From: Tolypeutes matacus
Lineage: Eukaryota; Chordata; Mammalia; Cingulata; Chlamyphoridae
DNA: 64,000 bases
Assembly (NCBI GenBank): GCA_026826555.1
Contig: JAKSZT010000116.1
Location: 2,278,654 to 2,342,653 of the forward strand
Reading direction: 5' to 3'
Below the pieces are notes generated by a model that did no database searches, was not told the DNA's origin, and saw nothing but the letters and a program-made list of their open reading frames with translations. Both the position numbers and the translations under genes were made by a program. Below are positions 38,788 to 52,843 of the stretch, in pieces. The first letter of the stretch is position 1. Every line of letters starts with the position of its first letter.

Positions 38788-39294
38788 TGTAACTGTTGGA
38801 CAATTTGATGTAATTATGAATTCCAAAAATATAATTGGATCATGCTTGTAAACTGATATGTTAATCTGGACATGATTAGGTTATGATTAAGGTGTTGAGC
38901 CCTTCCCTTGGTGGGTGGGGTATCAAATATAAATGGCAAGGCAAAGAAGAGAGTAGAATGGTTTTTGAGAAGCAATTTTGATGTTGGAGAAAAGGCCCCA
39001 GAAGAAGAGAAGTAAGCCATTCACCTGATAGTCTACAGCTGATCTTGTGGAGGAGCCAGAAGAGCTAAGCCTGGAGAGAAATGCAATCCTGGGAAGAGAG
39101 GAACACAAGAAGCCTGAACTCTTGCAAACGTCAGTGGCTGCCTTACTCCAACACGTGGCAATGAACTTTGGTGAGAAGAAACTTAACACTTTATGGCCTG
39201 GTATCTGTGGACTTCTACCCCAAATAAACACCCTTTATAAAGACCAACCCATTTTTGGTACTTCACATTAGCACCCATTTGGCTGACTAATACA
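38788..39294 (+). mobile_element. Solo LTR, MaLR/ERVL-like (507 bp)
   Basis: Starts tgtaactgttggac and ends gctgactaataca. It is flanked by a perfect 5-bp duplication, cttgc, at 38783-38787 and 39295-39299, taken from the array's cttggtatattcac site. A polyadenylation signal aataaa lies at 39223-39228. The 3' end (ttggtacttcacattagcacc, then gactaataca) resembles the 3' end of MLT/MST-type MaLR LTRs. A truncated relative lies at 54013-54420 on the other strand. The open frames on both strands here (38923-39231, 39047-39271) are not supported as genes. The family name is an inference. Confidence 0.75.
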
Positions 39295-40412
39295 CTTGCT
39301 ATATTCAGAGTGGTGTGCAAAAAAGAATAAAGAAGATACTATTCACCTCTCAATCCCTTTTTTGTCACTGACCTACATAGGTGTTTTTCTGGCTGTCCTT
39401 GAACACCTTTTTTTGTTTATCTGTCAGTTTTATTGATATGTGATCCCATACTACATCAGGTGGAAAAAGTGAACAATGAATGGATATTCTCAAGGTGTTG
39501 AAAAGATCTTTATTTTAAAATTATTAACTGAAAAGGAAATTAGATTGAAGGAAAATGTAATTTTAAAAGGGAGCACAGGTATATCGATAATTCACAGGAG
39601 ATCTTTATCTATGATTTCACGATTGTTTACTGAACATTTAGAAGGCTCTGGATTTTGTTTCAAGAAAACCACTCCTGATTTCTGGACATCATAGGGATGT
39701 TCTCGAGTACAGAGAGATTGTGATGCAGGTATCCATATATAAATACCTGGTTTTATGACATATTGTAATATTTTAAAAGTATTAGAAATAATATCCAACT
39801 CATTCTTACAAAGAAACAGAATTCACATACACAAATGAAAACCCAGGAACACAAAGAACAAATAGCTCCCAGTCTCCAAATTTCTCCTATGCATTATGAG
39901 GGACCTTGCCAACACAAAGAAGAGACAAAGGGACTTGTAGGTTCAACATGGTGACAGAGTGGCTCAAATGTTTGCAAGATATCATGGGGGAGAGGAATGG
40001 TTCATAAAAGTCAAGGACTTAATCCATCAAGCAGAATGTACCACCCTCCATTCTATGCATGCATGATTATAGCATCCAACAATGAAGAAACACAAAAATG
40101 AGACCACTTTAGAGAAATAAGTAATGAGCTTCATATTTGTCTCTCACCCTCTCTTTCTCTTAATATATATAAGTGATGCATATCAATCATATATAACATA
40201 CATAAAGTTAAAGTCTACAGCAGAAATCACAACTTAGAAAATAAAGGGGTGATACACTTACAGTGGTCCTACCTCCAGAAGAAACTTGTATTTTGATTCA
40301 TTTTTAAACATTGGTCAGAGCATCTTTGAAACTTAACTCATAACTATTATCCATGGCTCCACTTGGGTGTAAAATTCCCGACATTCTCATGATTTTAAAA
40401 CAAATCTGTTTT
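39295..40412 (+). repeat. Tandem array, block 3b
   Basis: Array continues in phase after the LTR, although about 90 bp of the unit (tcatctcttcaatcattatt to ataaataaag) are missing at about 39320. Marker near 39427. It ends at the small L1 insertion. No gene. Confidence 0.9.
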
Positions 40413-40641
40413 GTTTTTTTGTTTTTATTTATTTATTTTTATTATGGGTAAAAATCAAAATTCTCACAATAAATACAAACATTTGCAAAATGATATATAA
40501 ATATATATGCATATTTATGTATTTGCTTACAAAAATGTTATATATATATACACATATATTTTAAGAGGTGCTTAGATTACCCAAAATATTACATGGAACC
40601 CACTGGGATTCCCATGTTGCCCACCTCCCACACCTCCCACC
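40413..40641 (-). mobile_element. 5'-truncated L1 (3' tail only, about 0.23 kb)
   Basis: Matches the last roughly 200 bp of the L1 3' UTR (attatgggtaaaaatcaaaa, gcaaaatgatatataaat, gcttagattacccaaaat), with an A-rich tail as the T-rich run at 40413-40440. It is flanked by a perfect 13-bp duplication acaaatctgtttt (40400-40412 and 40642-40654) made from one array unit. A standard endonuclease-dependent L1 insertion. Confidence 0.9.
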
Positions 40642-43600
40642 ACAAATCTGTTTTTTGAGACATACAAAACCAATACCTTTTTTATCCATTGTGTATATTC
40701 CCTGGTCCTTGGTGCATTCACAGTGATGAGCATTCATCTCTTCAATCCTTATTAAACTTTTTCAATTGTCCTATAATAATTATAATAAATTTAAAAAAAT
40801 TGTAAAAATAAAGAAGAAATAATTCAACTCAAAATACTTTTGTTGGCCCTGACATACTTAGGTGTTTTCCTGTCAGTCCTTGAATAACTATTTTTTTTTA
40901 ATCTATCAGTTTTATTAATATGTGTTCCCTTACTACATCATGTGGACAAAGTGAACAAAGAATGGCTTCTTTAAAGCTGTTGAAAAGGACTTTATTTTAA
41001 AATTATGAAATAAAACGGGTATTAGATTGAAAGAAAATGTCAATTTTAAAAGGGAGTTCATTAAACCAATATTTCAGAGGATATCTTTTTCCATAATTTC
41101 ATGATTGTATACTGAAAATTTTGAATGTCTGGATATTGTTTCAAGGAAACCATTCATGTTTTTCTGGACATCATTGGGCTGTTCTCGAGTGCAGAAGGAT
41201 TGTGGTAAGGTATCCATATATAAACACAGGCTCTTATGACATATTGTAATTTTTTTAAAAAGTATTGGAAATAAAATCAAACACATTCTTACAAAGAAAC
41301 AGAATCCACATATAGACAAATGAAAACACAGAAACACAGAGTACAAATACCTCCCAGTCTGCAAATTTTACCTATGGGTTATGAAGAAACTTGCTAACAC
41401 CCAGATGAGAAAAAGGGACTTGTAGGTTCCCAAAGGTGACAAAGAGTGTCTCACATGTTTCCAAGATATCATGGGGGAGAGGAATGGTTCATGAAATTCT
41501 TGGACCTAATCAATGAAGCACAGTGTACCACCCTCCATTCTATGCACACATGATTATAACATACAACAATGAAGAAATACAAAAGGAAGACCAATTTACA
41601 AAAAAAGTAATTCCAAATCTCCATATTTGTCTCTCACCATCCTTCTTCTCTTAATATATATTATAGTGATGCCTATCAATAATAAGTGAACATACATAAA
41701 CTTGAAATCTAGAGCAGAAATCACAACCTTAGAAAATAAAGGGGCATAACAACTTACAGTGATCCCATTCACATATCTAGAGCAGAAACTTGAATTCTGT
41801 TTTTTTTTTTTTAATTTTCCAGAGCTTTTCAGAAATTTGACTAATAACTAATATCCTTGGCTCAACTTGGGTGTACAATTCCTCACCTCCCGATGATTTT
41901 TTTTTAAATTCTGTTTTATTGAGATATATTTAACAAATATATTTTTTTAAATCCAACGTGTACATTCCCTGATTCTTGGTTTATTCACAGTGGTGTGCAT
42001 TCATCTCTGCAATCATTATTAAACCTTTTCAATAGCTCAATAGTAAGTATAATAAATAAAGAAATACCAGAACAATAAAGAAGAAATTATTCACCTCTCA
42101 ATCCATTTGATGACACTGACATACATAATTGTTTTTCTGGCTGTCCTTGAGCACCTTTTTTTTATTATCTATCAGTTTTATTGATATGTGATCCCATACA
42201 ACATCATGTGAACAAAGTGAACAAAGAATGACTATTTTTAAAGCTGTTGGAAAGGATTTTATTTAAAAATTATGAACTGAAACATATATTAGATTGAAAG
42301 AAAATGTTAATTTTAAAATGGAGTGTAGGTTAATTGATAATTCAGAGGAGGTATTTTTCCATAATTTCATGATTGTTTACTGAATGTTTAGAAGACATGG
42401 ATTTTGTTTCAAGGAAACAATTCCTGATTTCTGGACAACATTGGGCTGTTCTCGTGTGCAGGGCAATTGTGATGCATGTATCCATATATAACTACCTGCT
42501 CTTATGACATATTGTAATTTTTTAGGAAGTATTGGAAATAACATCAAACTCATTCTTACAGAGAAACAGAACACACATATAGACAAATAATATCCCAGGA
42601 ACTCAATGTAAAAATAACTCCCAGCCTTCTAATTTCTCCTCTGTCTTATGAAGGATCTTGCCTACACCCAGAAGAGGAAAAGGTACTTCAAGGGTCCACA
42701 AGGTAACAAAGAACAACTCAAATGTTTACAAGATATCATGGAGGAGAGGAATGGTTCATAAAAGTCAAGAACCTAATCAATGAAGCAGTATGTACCACCC
42801 TCCATTTTATGAACACATGATTATAGCATACAACAATGAATAAACACAAAAGGAAGACCACTTTAGAGAAATACGTAAGTCCAAAACTTCATATTGACTC
42901 TCACCACACTCTTTCTATTAATATATAATTTTAGTGATGCATATCAGTCATAGATGAAAATACCTAATCTTGAAAACTAGAGCAGAAATCACAACTTTAG
43001 AAAATTAAGGGGTATAACACCTTACAGTTGTCCACTCTCCAGCAGAAACTTGAATTGTGATTCATTTTAAAAAATTGGCAAGTGAATTTCTGAAACACGA
43101 CTAATAACTATTATCCATGGCTCAACTTGGGTGTACAATTCCTGACATCAAAGCAATTTTTAAAACAAATCTGTTTTATTGAGAAATATTAAACCAATAT
43201 CTTTTTATCCAATGTGTAGATTCCCTGGTCTTTGGTATATTCACAGTGGTGTGCATTCATCACTTCAATCATTATTAAACATTTTCAACATCTGTATTAT
43301 AATTAAAATAAATAAAGAAAAATCACCTCTCAATCCATTTGTTGACACTGTCATACATAGGTCTTTTTCTGGCTGTTCTTGAGCAACATTTTTTGTTTAT
43401 CTATCTGTTTTATTGATCTGTGATCCCATACTTCATCATGTGGAAAAAGTGAACAATGAATGTATTTTTTAAAGCTGTTGAAAAGTTCTTTATTTTAAAA
43501 TTATGAACTGAAATCAATATTAGAATGAAAGAAAAGTTTAGTTTTAAAAGGGAGTGTACATAAGTCTACAATTCAAAAGAGATTTTTTTCCATGATTTCA

Positions 43601-46600
43601 CCATGGTTTACTGAAAATTAAATGGCTCCAGATTTTGTTTCAAGGAATCCATTCCTGATTTTTTGGACAAAATTTTACTGCCCATGAATGCAGAAAGAAT
43701 GTGATGCCGGTATCCATATATAAATACCTGCTCTTATGATATACTGTAATTTTTAAGTAAGTATTGGAAATAAAATCAAACTAATACTTACACAGAAACA
43801 GAATCTACATATACACAAATGAAAACCCAGGAACTCAGAGTACAAATACCTCCCAGCCTCCAAATTAATCCTATGGCTTATGAAGGATGTTGCCAAAACC
43901 CAGAAGAGAAAAAGGGGATTTTAATGTCCACAAGGTGACAATGAGTGGCTCAAATGTTTATAAGATATCATGGGGGAGAGGAATAGTTCATAAAAGTCAA
44001 TGACCTAATCCTTAAAGCAGAGTGTGCCGCCCCCCATTCTATGCAACCACGATTATTTTCTCTAACAATGAAGAAACACAAAAGATGACCACTTTACAGA
44101 GACAGATAATTCCAAAGCTTCATATTTGTCTCTCACCACCGTTTTAACTTGATATATATATTTTTGTGATGCATATCAGTCTTACATGAACATATATAAA
44201 CTTGAAGTCCAGAGCAGAAATAACAACTTTAGAATATAAAGGGGCATAACACCTTACAGTGGTCTCATCTCCAGCAGAACTTGAATTGTGATTTATTTTT
44301 AAAATTGGAGAGTGTACTTCTGAAACAGGACTAATAACTATTTTCCATGGCTCAACTTGGTGTACAATTCCTGACACAGTTTTTAAAACAAATCTGATTC
44401 ATTGAGACATATTAAACCAATATCTTTTTTATCCAATGTGTACCTTTCCTGGTCCTTGGTATATTCACAGTGGTGTACATTCATCTCTTAAATAATCAAT
44501 AGCTTTATAATAACTATAATAAATAAAAAACAGAACAATAAAGAAGAAATTATTCACCTCTGAATCCCTTTTTTGACATTGACAAACATAGGTGTTTTTC
44601 TGGCTGTCCTCAAACAAATTTTTTTATTAATCTATCAGTTTTATTGATATGTGATGCCATACAACATCAGGTGGACAAAGGGAACAATGAATGGCTTTTT
44701 TAAAGCTGTTGAAATGATCTTTATTTTAAAAATATGAACTGAAAGAGATATTAGATTGAAAGAAAATGCTAATTTTAAAAGGAAGTGTACATAAATCAAT
44801 AAATCTGATGAGCTCTTCTTCCATGATTTCATGATTGTTTACTGACTGTTTAGAAGGCTCCAGATTTTGTTTCAATGAAACCATTCCTGATTTTCTGGAC
44901 ATCATTGGACTGTTCTCAAGTGTAGAGAGATTGTGATGCAGGTATCCATATATAAATACTTGTTTTTATGACAAATTGTAGGATTTTAGAAAGAATTTGG
45001 AAATAAAATCAAACTCATTCTTACAAAGAAACAGAATCCACATGTAGAAAAATGAAAACCCATGAACTCACAGTACAAATAACTCCCACCCTCCAAATTC
45101 ATGCTATGGCCCATGAAGGACATTGCCAACACATAGAGGAGAAAAGGGGACTTTTAAGGTTCACAAGGTGACAAAGAGTGACTCAAATGTTTACAATATA
45201 TCATGGGGGATAGGATTGGTTCATAAAGTCAAGGACCAAATCCATCAAGCAGAGTGTACCACCCTCCATTCTATGCAAGAGTAATTATAGCCTCCAACAA
45301 TGAAGAAACAGAAAATGAAGCTCATTTTAGAAAAATAAGTTATTCCAAAACTTCATATTTGTCTCTCACCACCATTTTCTCTTAATATATATTTTTAATG
45401 ATACATATCAATCATATATGAACATACCTAAACTGGAATTCTAGATTTGAAATCACAACAAAAGAAAATAAAGGGGTATAACACCTTTCAGTGGTCTCAT
45501 CTCCAGCAGAAAATTGAATTGTGATTCATTTATAAAATTGACCACTGCAGTACAGAAATATGACTAATAACTATTATCCATGGCTCTACTTTGGTGTACA
45601 ATTCCTGACTTGTCCACAATTTTTAAAACATATCTATTTTATTGAGACATATTAAACCAATGTCTTTTTTTATCCAATGTGTACATTCCCTGGTCCTTGG
45701 TATATTCACAGTGGTGTGCATTCATCTCTTCAATCATTTTTAAATCTTTTCAATAGCTCTTTAATTATTATAATAAATAAAGAAAATACAGAGGAATAAT
45801 GTAAAAATTATTCACCTTTCAATCAATTTGTTGACGCTGACATACATAGGTGTATTTCTGGTTGTACTTGAAAAATTTTTTTAACTAAGTTTTTATTGAT
45901 CTGTGATCCCATAATACATCATGTGGATGAAGTGAAAAATTATTGGCTTTTTAAAGATATTGTAAAGGTCTTTATTTTAAAATTATGAACTGAAGCAGTT
46001 ATTAGAATGAAAGAAAATTTTAATTTTAAAGGGAGTGTAGGTAAATTGATAATTCAGAGGAGATCATTTTCCATGATTTCACAATTGTTTACAGAATATT
46101 TAGAAGGCTCCAGATTTTGGTTGAAGAAAACCATTCATGATTTCCTGGATATCATTGGCCTGTTCTCAAATGCAGAGAGTTTGTGATGCAGGTATCCATA
46201 TATAAATACCTGCTCTTATGACATATGAAAATGTTTAAGAAAGTGTTGGAAAGAAAATCAAGCTCACTCTTACAAAGAAACAGAATCCACATATAGTCAA
46301 ACAAAATCCCAGGAACTCAGAGTACAAATAACTCCCAAACTCCAAATTTCTCCTATGGCTTATGAAGAACATTGCCATTACCCAGAAGAGAAAAAGGGAC
46401 TTGTAGGGCCCAAAAGCTGACAAATAGTGACTCAAATGTTTACAAGATATCATGGTGGACAGGAAAAGTTCATAAAAGTCATGCAACTAATTCACCAAGC
46501 ATAGGGTTCTGCCCTGCATTCTATGCAGGCGTGATTATAGCCTCCAACAATGAAGAAACACAAAAGGAAAACACTTTAGAGAAATAGCTAATTCCAAAGC

Positions 46601-49600
46601 TTCATATTTTTCTCTCACCACCCTTTTTCTCTTAAAATATATTATAGTGATGCATATCAATCATACATGAACATACATAAACTTGAATTCTAAAGCTGGT
46701 ATCACGAGCTTAGAAAATAAAGGTGCATAACACCTTACAATGGTCCCATCTCAAGCAAAAACTTGAATTGTAATTCATTTTAAAAAATTGGCCAGATTAT
46801 CTTTGAAAAAAAATGAATAAATATTATCCATGGCACAACTTGGTTGTACAATTCATGACATTCCCATGACTTTTAAAACAAATCTGTTTTATTGAGGAAT
46901 ATTAAACCAATATCTCTTTTATCTAATGTGTACATTGCCTGTTCCTTTTTCTATTCACAGTGGGTGCATTCATCTCTTCAATCATTATTAAACCTTTTCA
47001 ATAGCTATATAAAAATTATCATAAATAAGGAAAAACCAAAACAATAAAGAAGAAATTATTCACCTCTCAATACATTTGTTGACACTGACATACATGGATG
47101 TTTTTCTGGCTGAACTTGAATGACTTTTTCTGTTCATTTATCAGTTTTATTGAAATGTGATCCCATACTACAAAATGTGGACAAAGTGAACAATGAATGG
47201 CTCTTTTAAATCTGTTGAAAATGTCTTTATTTTAAAATCATGAAACTAAAATGAATATTAGATTGAAAGATAATGATAATTTTAAAAGGGAGTGTACATG
47301 AATTGATAATTCAGAAGAGATCTTTTTCCATGATTTCACAATTGTTTATGAATGTTTAGCAGACTCTGGATTTGTTTTAAGGAAACCATTTCTGATTTTA
47401 AGGACATCATTGGGCTGTGTTTGAGTGCAAAGAAATTGTGATGCTGGTATCCATATATAAATACCTGCTCTTATGACATTTTTAACTTTTTGGATAATAT
47501 TGGGAATGAAATCAAATGCATATGTGCAAGTAACAGAATCCACATATACACAAATTAAAACCCAGGAATTCAGAGTACAAATAGCTCCGTGCCTCAAAAT
47601 TTCAACTATGGCTTATGAAGGAACTTGCCAACACCCAAAAGAGAAAAAGGGATTGGTAGGGTCCCGAAGGTGGTAAAGAGTGACTAAAATGTTTAGAAGA
47701 TATCAAAGGGGAGAGGAATGGTTCATAAAAGTCAAGTGCCTACTACATCAAGTAGGGTGTACTGACCTCCATTCTATGCACATGTTATTATAGCCTCTAA
47801 CAATGAAGAAACACAAAAGGAAGACCACTTTAGAGAACTGTGTCATTCCAAAATTTCATAATTGTCTCTCACAATTATCTTTCACTTAATATATATTTTT
47901 AGTGATGCATATCAATCATAAATGAACATACATAAACTTGATATCAAGAACAGAAATCACAACCTTAGAAAATAAAGTAGCATAACACCTTAAAATGGTC
48001 CCATAAACACATCACTAGCAGTAACTTGAATTGTGATTTATTTTTAAAAATTGACCAGAGCATTTCTGAAACACAACTAATAATATCCATGGCTCAACTT
48101 GGGTGCAAAATTCCTGACATCCCCCTGATGTTTAAAACAAATCTTTTGTATTGAGAACTATTAAACCAATAACTTTTTCATCCAATGTGTATATTCCCTG
48201 GTCCTTGTTATATTCACAGTGATATGCATTCATCTCTTCATTCATTATTAACCATTTTCAATAGCTCTACAATAATAATAATAAATAAAGAAGTACCAGA
48301 AGAATAAAAAAGAAATTATTCACCTCTCAATCCAGCTGTTGACACTGACATATATGTGTTTTTCTGGCTGTCCTTGATTAACATTTGTTGTTTATCTTTC
48401 AGTTTTACTGATATGTGATCACATACTACATCATGTGGAGAAAGTGAACGATGAATGAGGTTTTTTAACTGTTGTGAAGGTCTTTATTTTAAAATTATGG
48501 ATGGAAATAGATATTAGATTGAAAGAAAATGTTACTTTTTAATTGGAATGTGGGTAAATTGATAATTCAGAGGAGATTTTTATCCATGATTTCATGATTG
48601 CCTACTGAATGTTAGAAGGCTCTGGATTTTGTTTCAAGGAAAACCATTACTGATTTTCTGGATATCATTGGAATGTTCTTGAGTGCAGACAGATTGTGAT
48701 GCAGGTATCCATATATAAATACCTACTCTTATATTGTAAGTTTTTAGGAAGTTTTGGAAGTAAAATCAAACTCATTCTTACAAAGAAATAGAATTCATGT
48801 ATACACAAATGAAATCCCAGGAAATCAGAGTACACATAACTCCCAGTCTCCAAATATCTCCTATGACTTATGAAGAACATTGCCAACGCCCAGAAGATAA
48901 AAAGGGACATGTAGGGTCCACAAGGTGAAACGGAGTGACTCAAAAGTTTAAAAGATATCTTGCGGCAGAGGAATGGTCAATAAAAGTCATGGAACTATTC
49001 CATCAAGCAGCGTGTACCACCCTCCATTCAATGCATGCCTGATTATAGCCTCTAAAAATGAAGAAACACAAAAGGAAGACAAATTTAGAGAAATAGGTAA
49101 TTCCAAAGCTTCATATTTGTCTCTCACCACCCTCTTTCTCTTAATATATATTTTAATTGATTCATGAGAGTCATACATGAACATACATAAACTTCAAGTC
49201 CTCTGCACAAATCACGAACTTAGAAAATAAAGGGGCATAACACCTTACAGTGGTCTCATCTCCAGCAGAAATTTGAATTGTGATTCATTTTTAAAACTTG
49301 GCCACAGCTTTTCTGAAACATGGCTAATAACTATTATCCATGGCTCAACTTCTTTGTACTATCCCTGACATCACCACAATTTTAAAAATAAATTTGTTTT
49401 ACTGAGATATATTAAACAAATGTTTTTTTATCCAATTGGTTTATTCCCTGGTCCTTGCTATATTCACAATGGTGTACATTCATCTCTTCAATCATTTTTA
49501 AACCTTTTCAATAGCTCTATATTAATTATAATAAATAATGGAAAACCAGAAGAATAAAGAAGTAATTACTCACCTCTCAGTCCATTTGTTGACACTGACC

Positions 49601-51631
49601 TACATAAGTATTTTTCTGGCTGTCCTTGAACAACTATTTTTGTTTATCTATCAGTTTTATTGATATGTGATTCCATACTACATCATGTGGACAAAGGGAA
49701 TAATGGCTGTTTTTAAATAGCAGCTGAACAGTTCTTTATTTTAAAAATTTGAACTGAAATGGATATTAGATTAAAAGAAAATGTTAATTTTAAAAGGGAG
49801 TGTAGATAAACAGATAATTCAGAGGAGCTCTTTTTCCATGATTTCACCATGGTTAACTGAAAATTAAATGGCTCCAGATTTTGTTTCAAGGAATCCACTC
49901 CTGATTTTCTGGACAAAATTGTACTGTTAATGAATGCAGAGAAATTTTGATGTAGGTATCCATACATAGACACCTGTTGTTATGACACATTGTAAGTTTT
50001 TGGAAACTATTGGAAATAAAATCAAACTAATTCTTACACAGAAAGAGAATCCACTTATACACAAATGAAAACCCAGGAACACAGAGTACAAATAGCTCCC
50101 AGCCTCCAACTTACTCCTATGGGGTATGAAAGACCTTACAAACACCCAGAAGAGAAGAGGGACTTGTATGGTTCACAAGGTGACAAAGAATGACTCAAAT
50201 GTTTACAAGGTATCATGGGTCAGAGGAATGGTCAGTAAAAGTCAAGGAATGGGTACATAAGAGTGTACCACACTCCATTCCATGCACACATGATTATAGC
50301 CTCCAACAAAGAAGAAACACAAAAGGAAGACAAATTTAGAGAAATAGGTAATTCCAAAGCTCCATATTTGTCTCTCACCACCCTCTTTCTCTTAATATAT
50401 ATTTTTAGTCATACATATCAATCTTACATGAACATACATAAATTTGAAGTCCAGAGCAGGAATCATGACCTTAGAAAGTGAAGGAGCATAACAACTTACA
50501 CTGGTCTCACCTTCAGCAGAAACTTGAATTGTGATTCAATTTTAAAAATTGCCCAGAGCATCTGTGAAACACCACTAATAACTATTATCCATGGCTCCAC
50601 TTGGGTGTACAAGTCCTGATATCCCCATGATTTTTAAAATAAATCTGTTTTATTGACACATATTATACCAATATCTTTTTTATCCAATATGTACATTCCC
50701 TGATCCTTGGTATATTCACAGTGGTGTGCATTCATCTCTTCAATCATTATTAAACCTTTTCAATAACTTTATAATAATTATAATAAATAAAGAAATACCA
50801 GAAGAATAAAAGTTAAATATTTCACTACTCAATCCATTTGTTGACTCAAACTACATAGGTATTTCTCTGGCTTCCCTTGAACAAATTTTTTGGTTGCCTA
50901 CTAGTTTTATTGATAGGTGATCCCCTACTACATCATGTAGACAAAGTAAACAGTCAATGGTTTTTTTAAAGCTGTTGAAATTTCTTTATTTTAAAATTAT
51001 GAACTGAAATGGATATTAGATGGAAAGAAATTGTTAATTTTAAAAATGTGTGTAGGAAAATCGATAATTCAGAGAAAATCTTTTTCCATGATTTCCCGAT
51101 TGTTTACTGAATGTTTAGAAGGCTCCAGAATTTGTTTTAAGGAAACCATTCCTGATTTTCCAGGCTAAATTGTGCTGTTCATGAATACAGAGAGTTTATG
51201 ACACAGGTATCCAAATATAAATACCTGCTCTTAAGACATATTCTAAGATTTATGAAAGATTAGGAAATAAAATCAAACTCATTCTAACAAAGAAACAGAA
51301 TCCACATATACACAAATGAAAACCCAGCAACTCAGAGTACACAAAGTTCCCAGCCTCCAAATTTCTCCTGTGGCTTATGAAGGACCTTGCCAACACCCAG
51401 AAGAGAAAAAGAGACTTGTAGGGTCCACAAGGTGACAAAGAGTGATTCAAATGTTTACAAGATATCATGGGGGAGAGGAATGGTTCATAAAAGTCAAGGA
51501 CTTAATGCATCAAGCAGAGTGTATCGCCCTTCATTCTATGCATGCGTGATTATAGCCTCCAACAATGAATAAACACAAAAGGAAGATCGCTTTAGAGAAA
51601 TGGGTAATTCCAAAGCTTCATATTTGTCTCC
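40642..51631 (+). repeat. Tandem array, block 4 (~9 regular units)
   Basis: This is the longest stretch without foreign insertions. Markers fall near 40910, 42176, 43408, 44639, 45889, 47144, 48403, 49655 and 50904, with spacing 1,231-1,266 bp. Some units share diagnostic changes: 43598-43690 and 49843-49930 both have caccatggtt and actgaaaattaaatggctcc, while the neighbouring units at 41500 and 42770 share atcaatgaagca and catacaacaatgaa. The block ends inside ttcatatttgtctc, where the solo LTR sits. No gene. Confidence 0.95.
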
Positions 51632-52048
51632 TGTTGCTGGTCAGGAACTGGGTGCATGAAAACGGTGCCATGGATGAGAAAGAAAGAATAAGACAAAGAG
51701 AAGAAAAACTGGGATCAGGGGACTCTCTGTCTGAAATGGAGAGAAGAGCCCAGCCACCTCATAAAGTGTGGCTTTAATTCTGGCTTTAGAACAAAGAAAA
51801 TACCTGTGAACAGGTGCAAAGGCAATAGATACTTGACAGTTACATTTTACCAAAATCAAGAAGTCTTAAAGGTTAATGGCTCAGTTCCTCTTTTCATTCC
51901 TGGAATTCACAGATATTGTAAATCTTACAAGCTCAGGATGTTTCCCCACCCGGTTCCTATTAGCATGAGACTGGAGGGCTTGTTTCCTACATTCCAAGAT
52001 GACCTGCTTTCTATCAGTATTCATGGCCTTTAATTGAAACTCCCATCA
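51632..52048 (-). mobile_element. Solo LTR, betaretrovirus-like (417 bp)
   Basis: Same LTR as 37633-38048 and the same orientation, beginning tgttgctggtcagg and ending ctcccatca on the plus strand. It is flanked by a 6-bp duplication of array sequence, gtctcc (51626-51631) and gtctct (52049-52054), one base apart. The undisturbed array reads gtctct, so the left copy has mutated. Six bases is the duplication length typical of betaretroviral integrases. It formed by recombination between the two LTRs of a provirus. The open frames in it (51565-51777, 51806-52033) are not genes. Confidence 0.88.
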
Positions 52049-52360
52049 GTCTCTCACAACCCTCTTCCTCTAATATATAGCTTTAGTGATGCTTACTAGG
52101 CATACATGAACATACATAAACTTGAAGTCTTGAGCCAAAATCACTCCTTAGAAAATAAAGGGGCTTAACACCTTAGAGTGGTCCCATACACACATATACA
52201 GCTGTAACTTGAATTGTGATTCATTTTTGAAAATTGACCAGTGCATTTCTGAAACATGACTAATAATGATTATACATGGCTCCACTTCGGTTTACAACTC
52301 CTGACATACCCACGTTTTTTAAAACAAATCTGTTTTATTGAGATATATTAAACCAATATA
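52049..52360 (+). repeat. Tandem array, block 5
   Basis: The unit interrupted by the solo LTR continues (gtctctcacaaccctcttcc) to about unit position +1,010 (ttaaaccaatata) and then stops at the foreign block. The array resumes only at 58108, about 130 bp farther along the unit. No gene. Confidence 0.9.
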
Positions 52361-52810
52361 CTTTTTTTTAAATTTAAGAGAGATTTATTTAGGAAAATTT
52401 TAGATACATTTCATGTGTCCCCAGTGAATGAGATTCAAAATTCTAGAAACATTCTCCTTCTCAGGTATTCACCTATTAGACTGTTCAATCTGAAACCACA
52501 CAATTTTCTATACAATCATAGAAAATTTTGATTTTCTGTGTTACGTTATTTTTTCATGTATCTTATTTTAAATGAACAAATATTTTTAACAAATGCATAT
52601 TATAATCAATGAATCATACTCAAGATATATGCTGAGAATCATTTTAGATTTGATAGTTTTATGATTATTAAATAATTAGCAATACTGAGCTTGTCTAAAA
52701 GGGCACTAATACAAATCAAATTCAGTCTCTTACTAGACATAATATCTTAGTGTCTGCTTTAATTCAATGAAAATTTTAAAATATGTACATACATACATAA
52801 TTGAATTGCT

Positions 52811-52843
<33 letters not shown>

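Noticed and set aside
38923..39271. Overlapping open frames of 74-102 codons
   Set aside because: They lie inside a solo LTR with clear tg/ca ends and a 5-bp target duplication.
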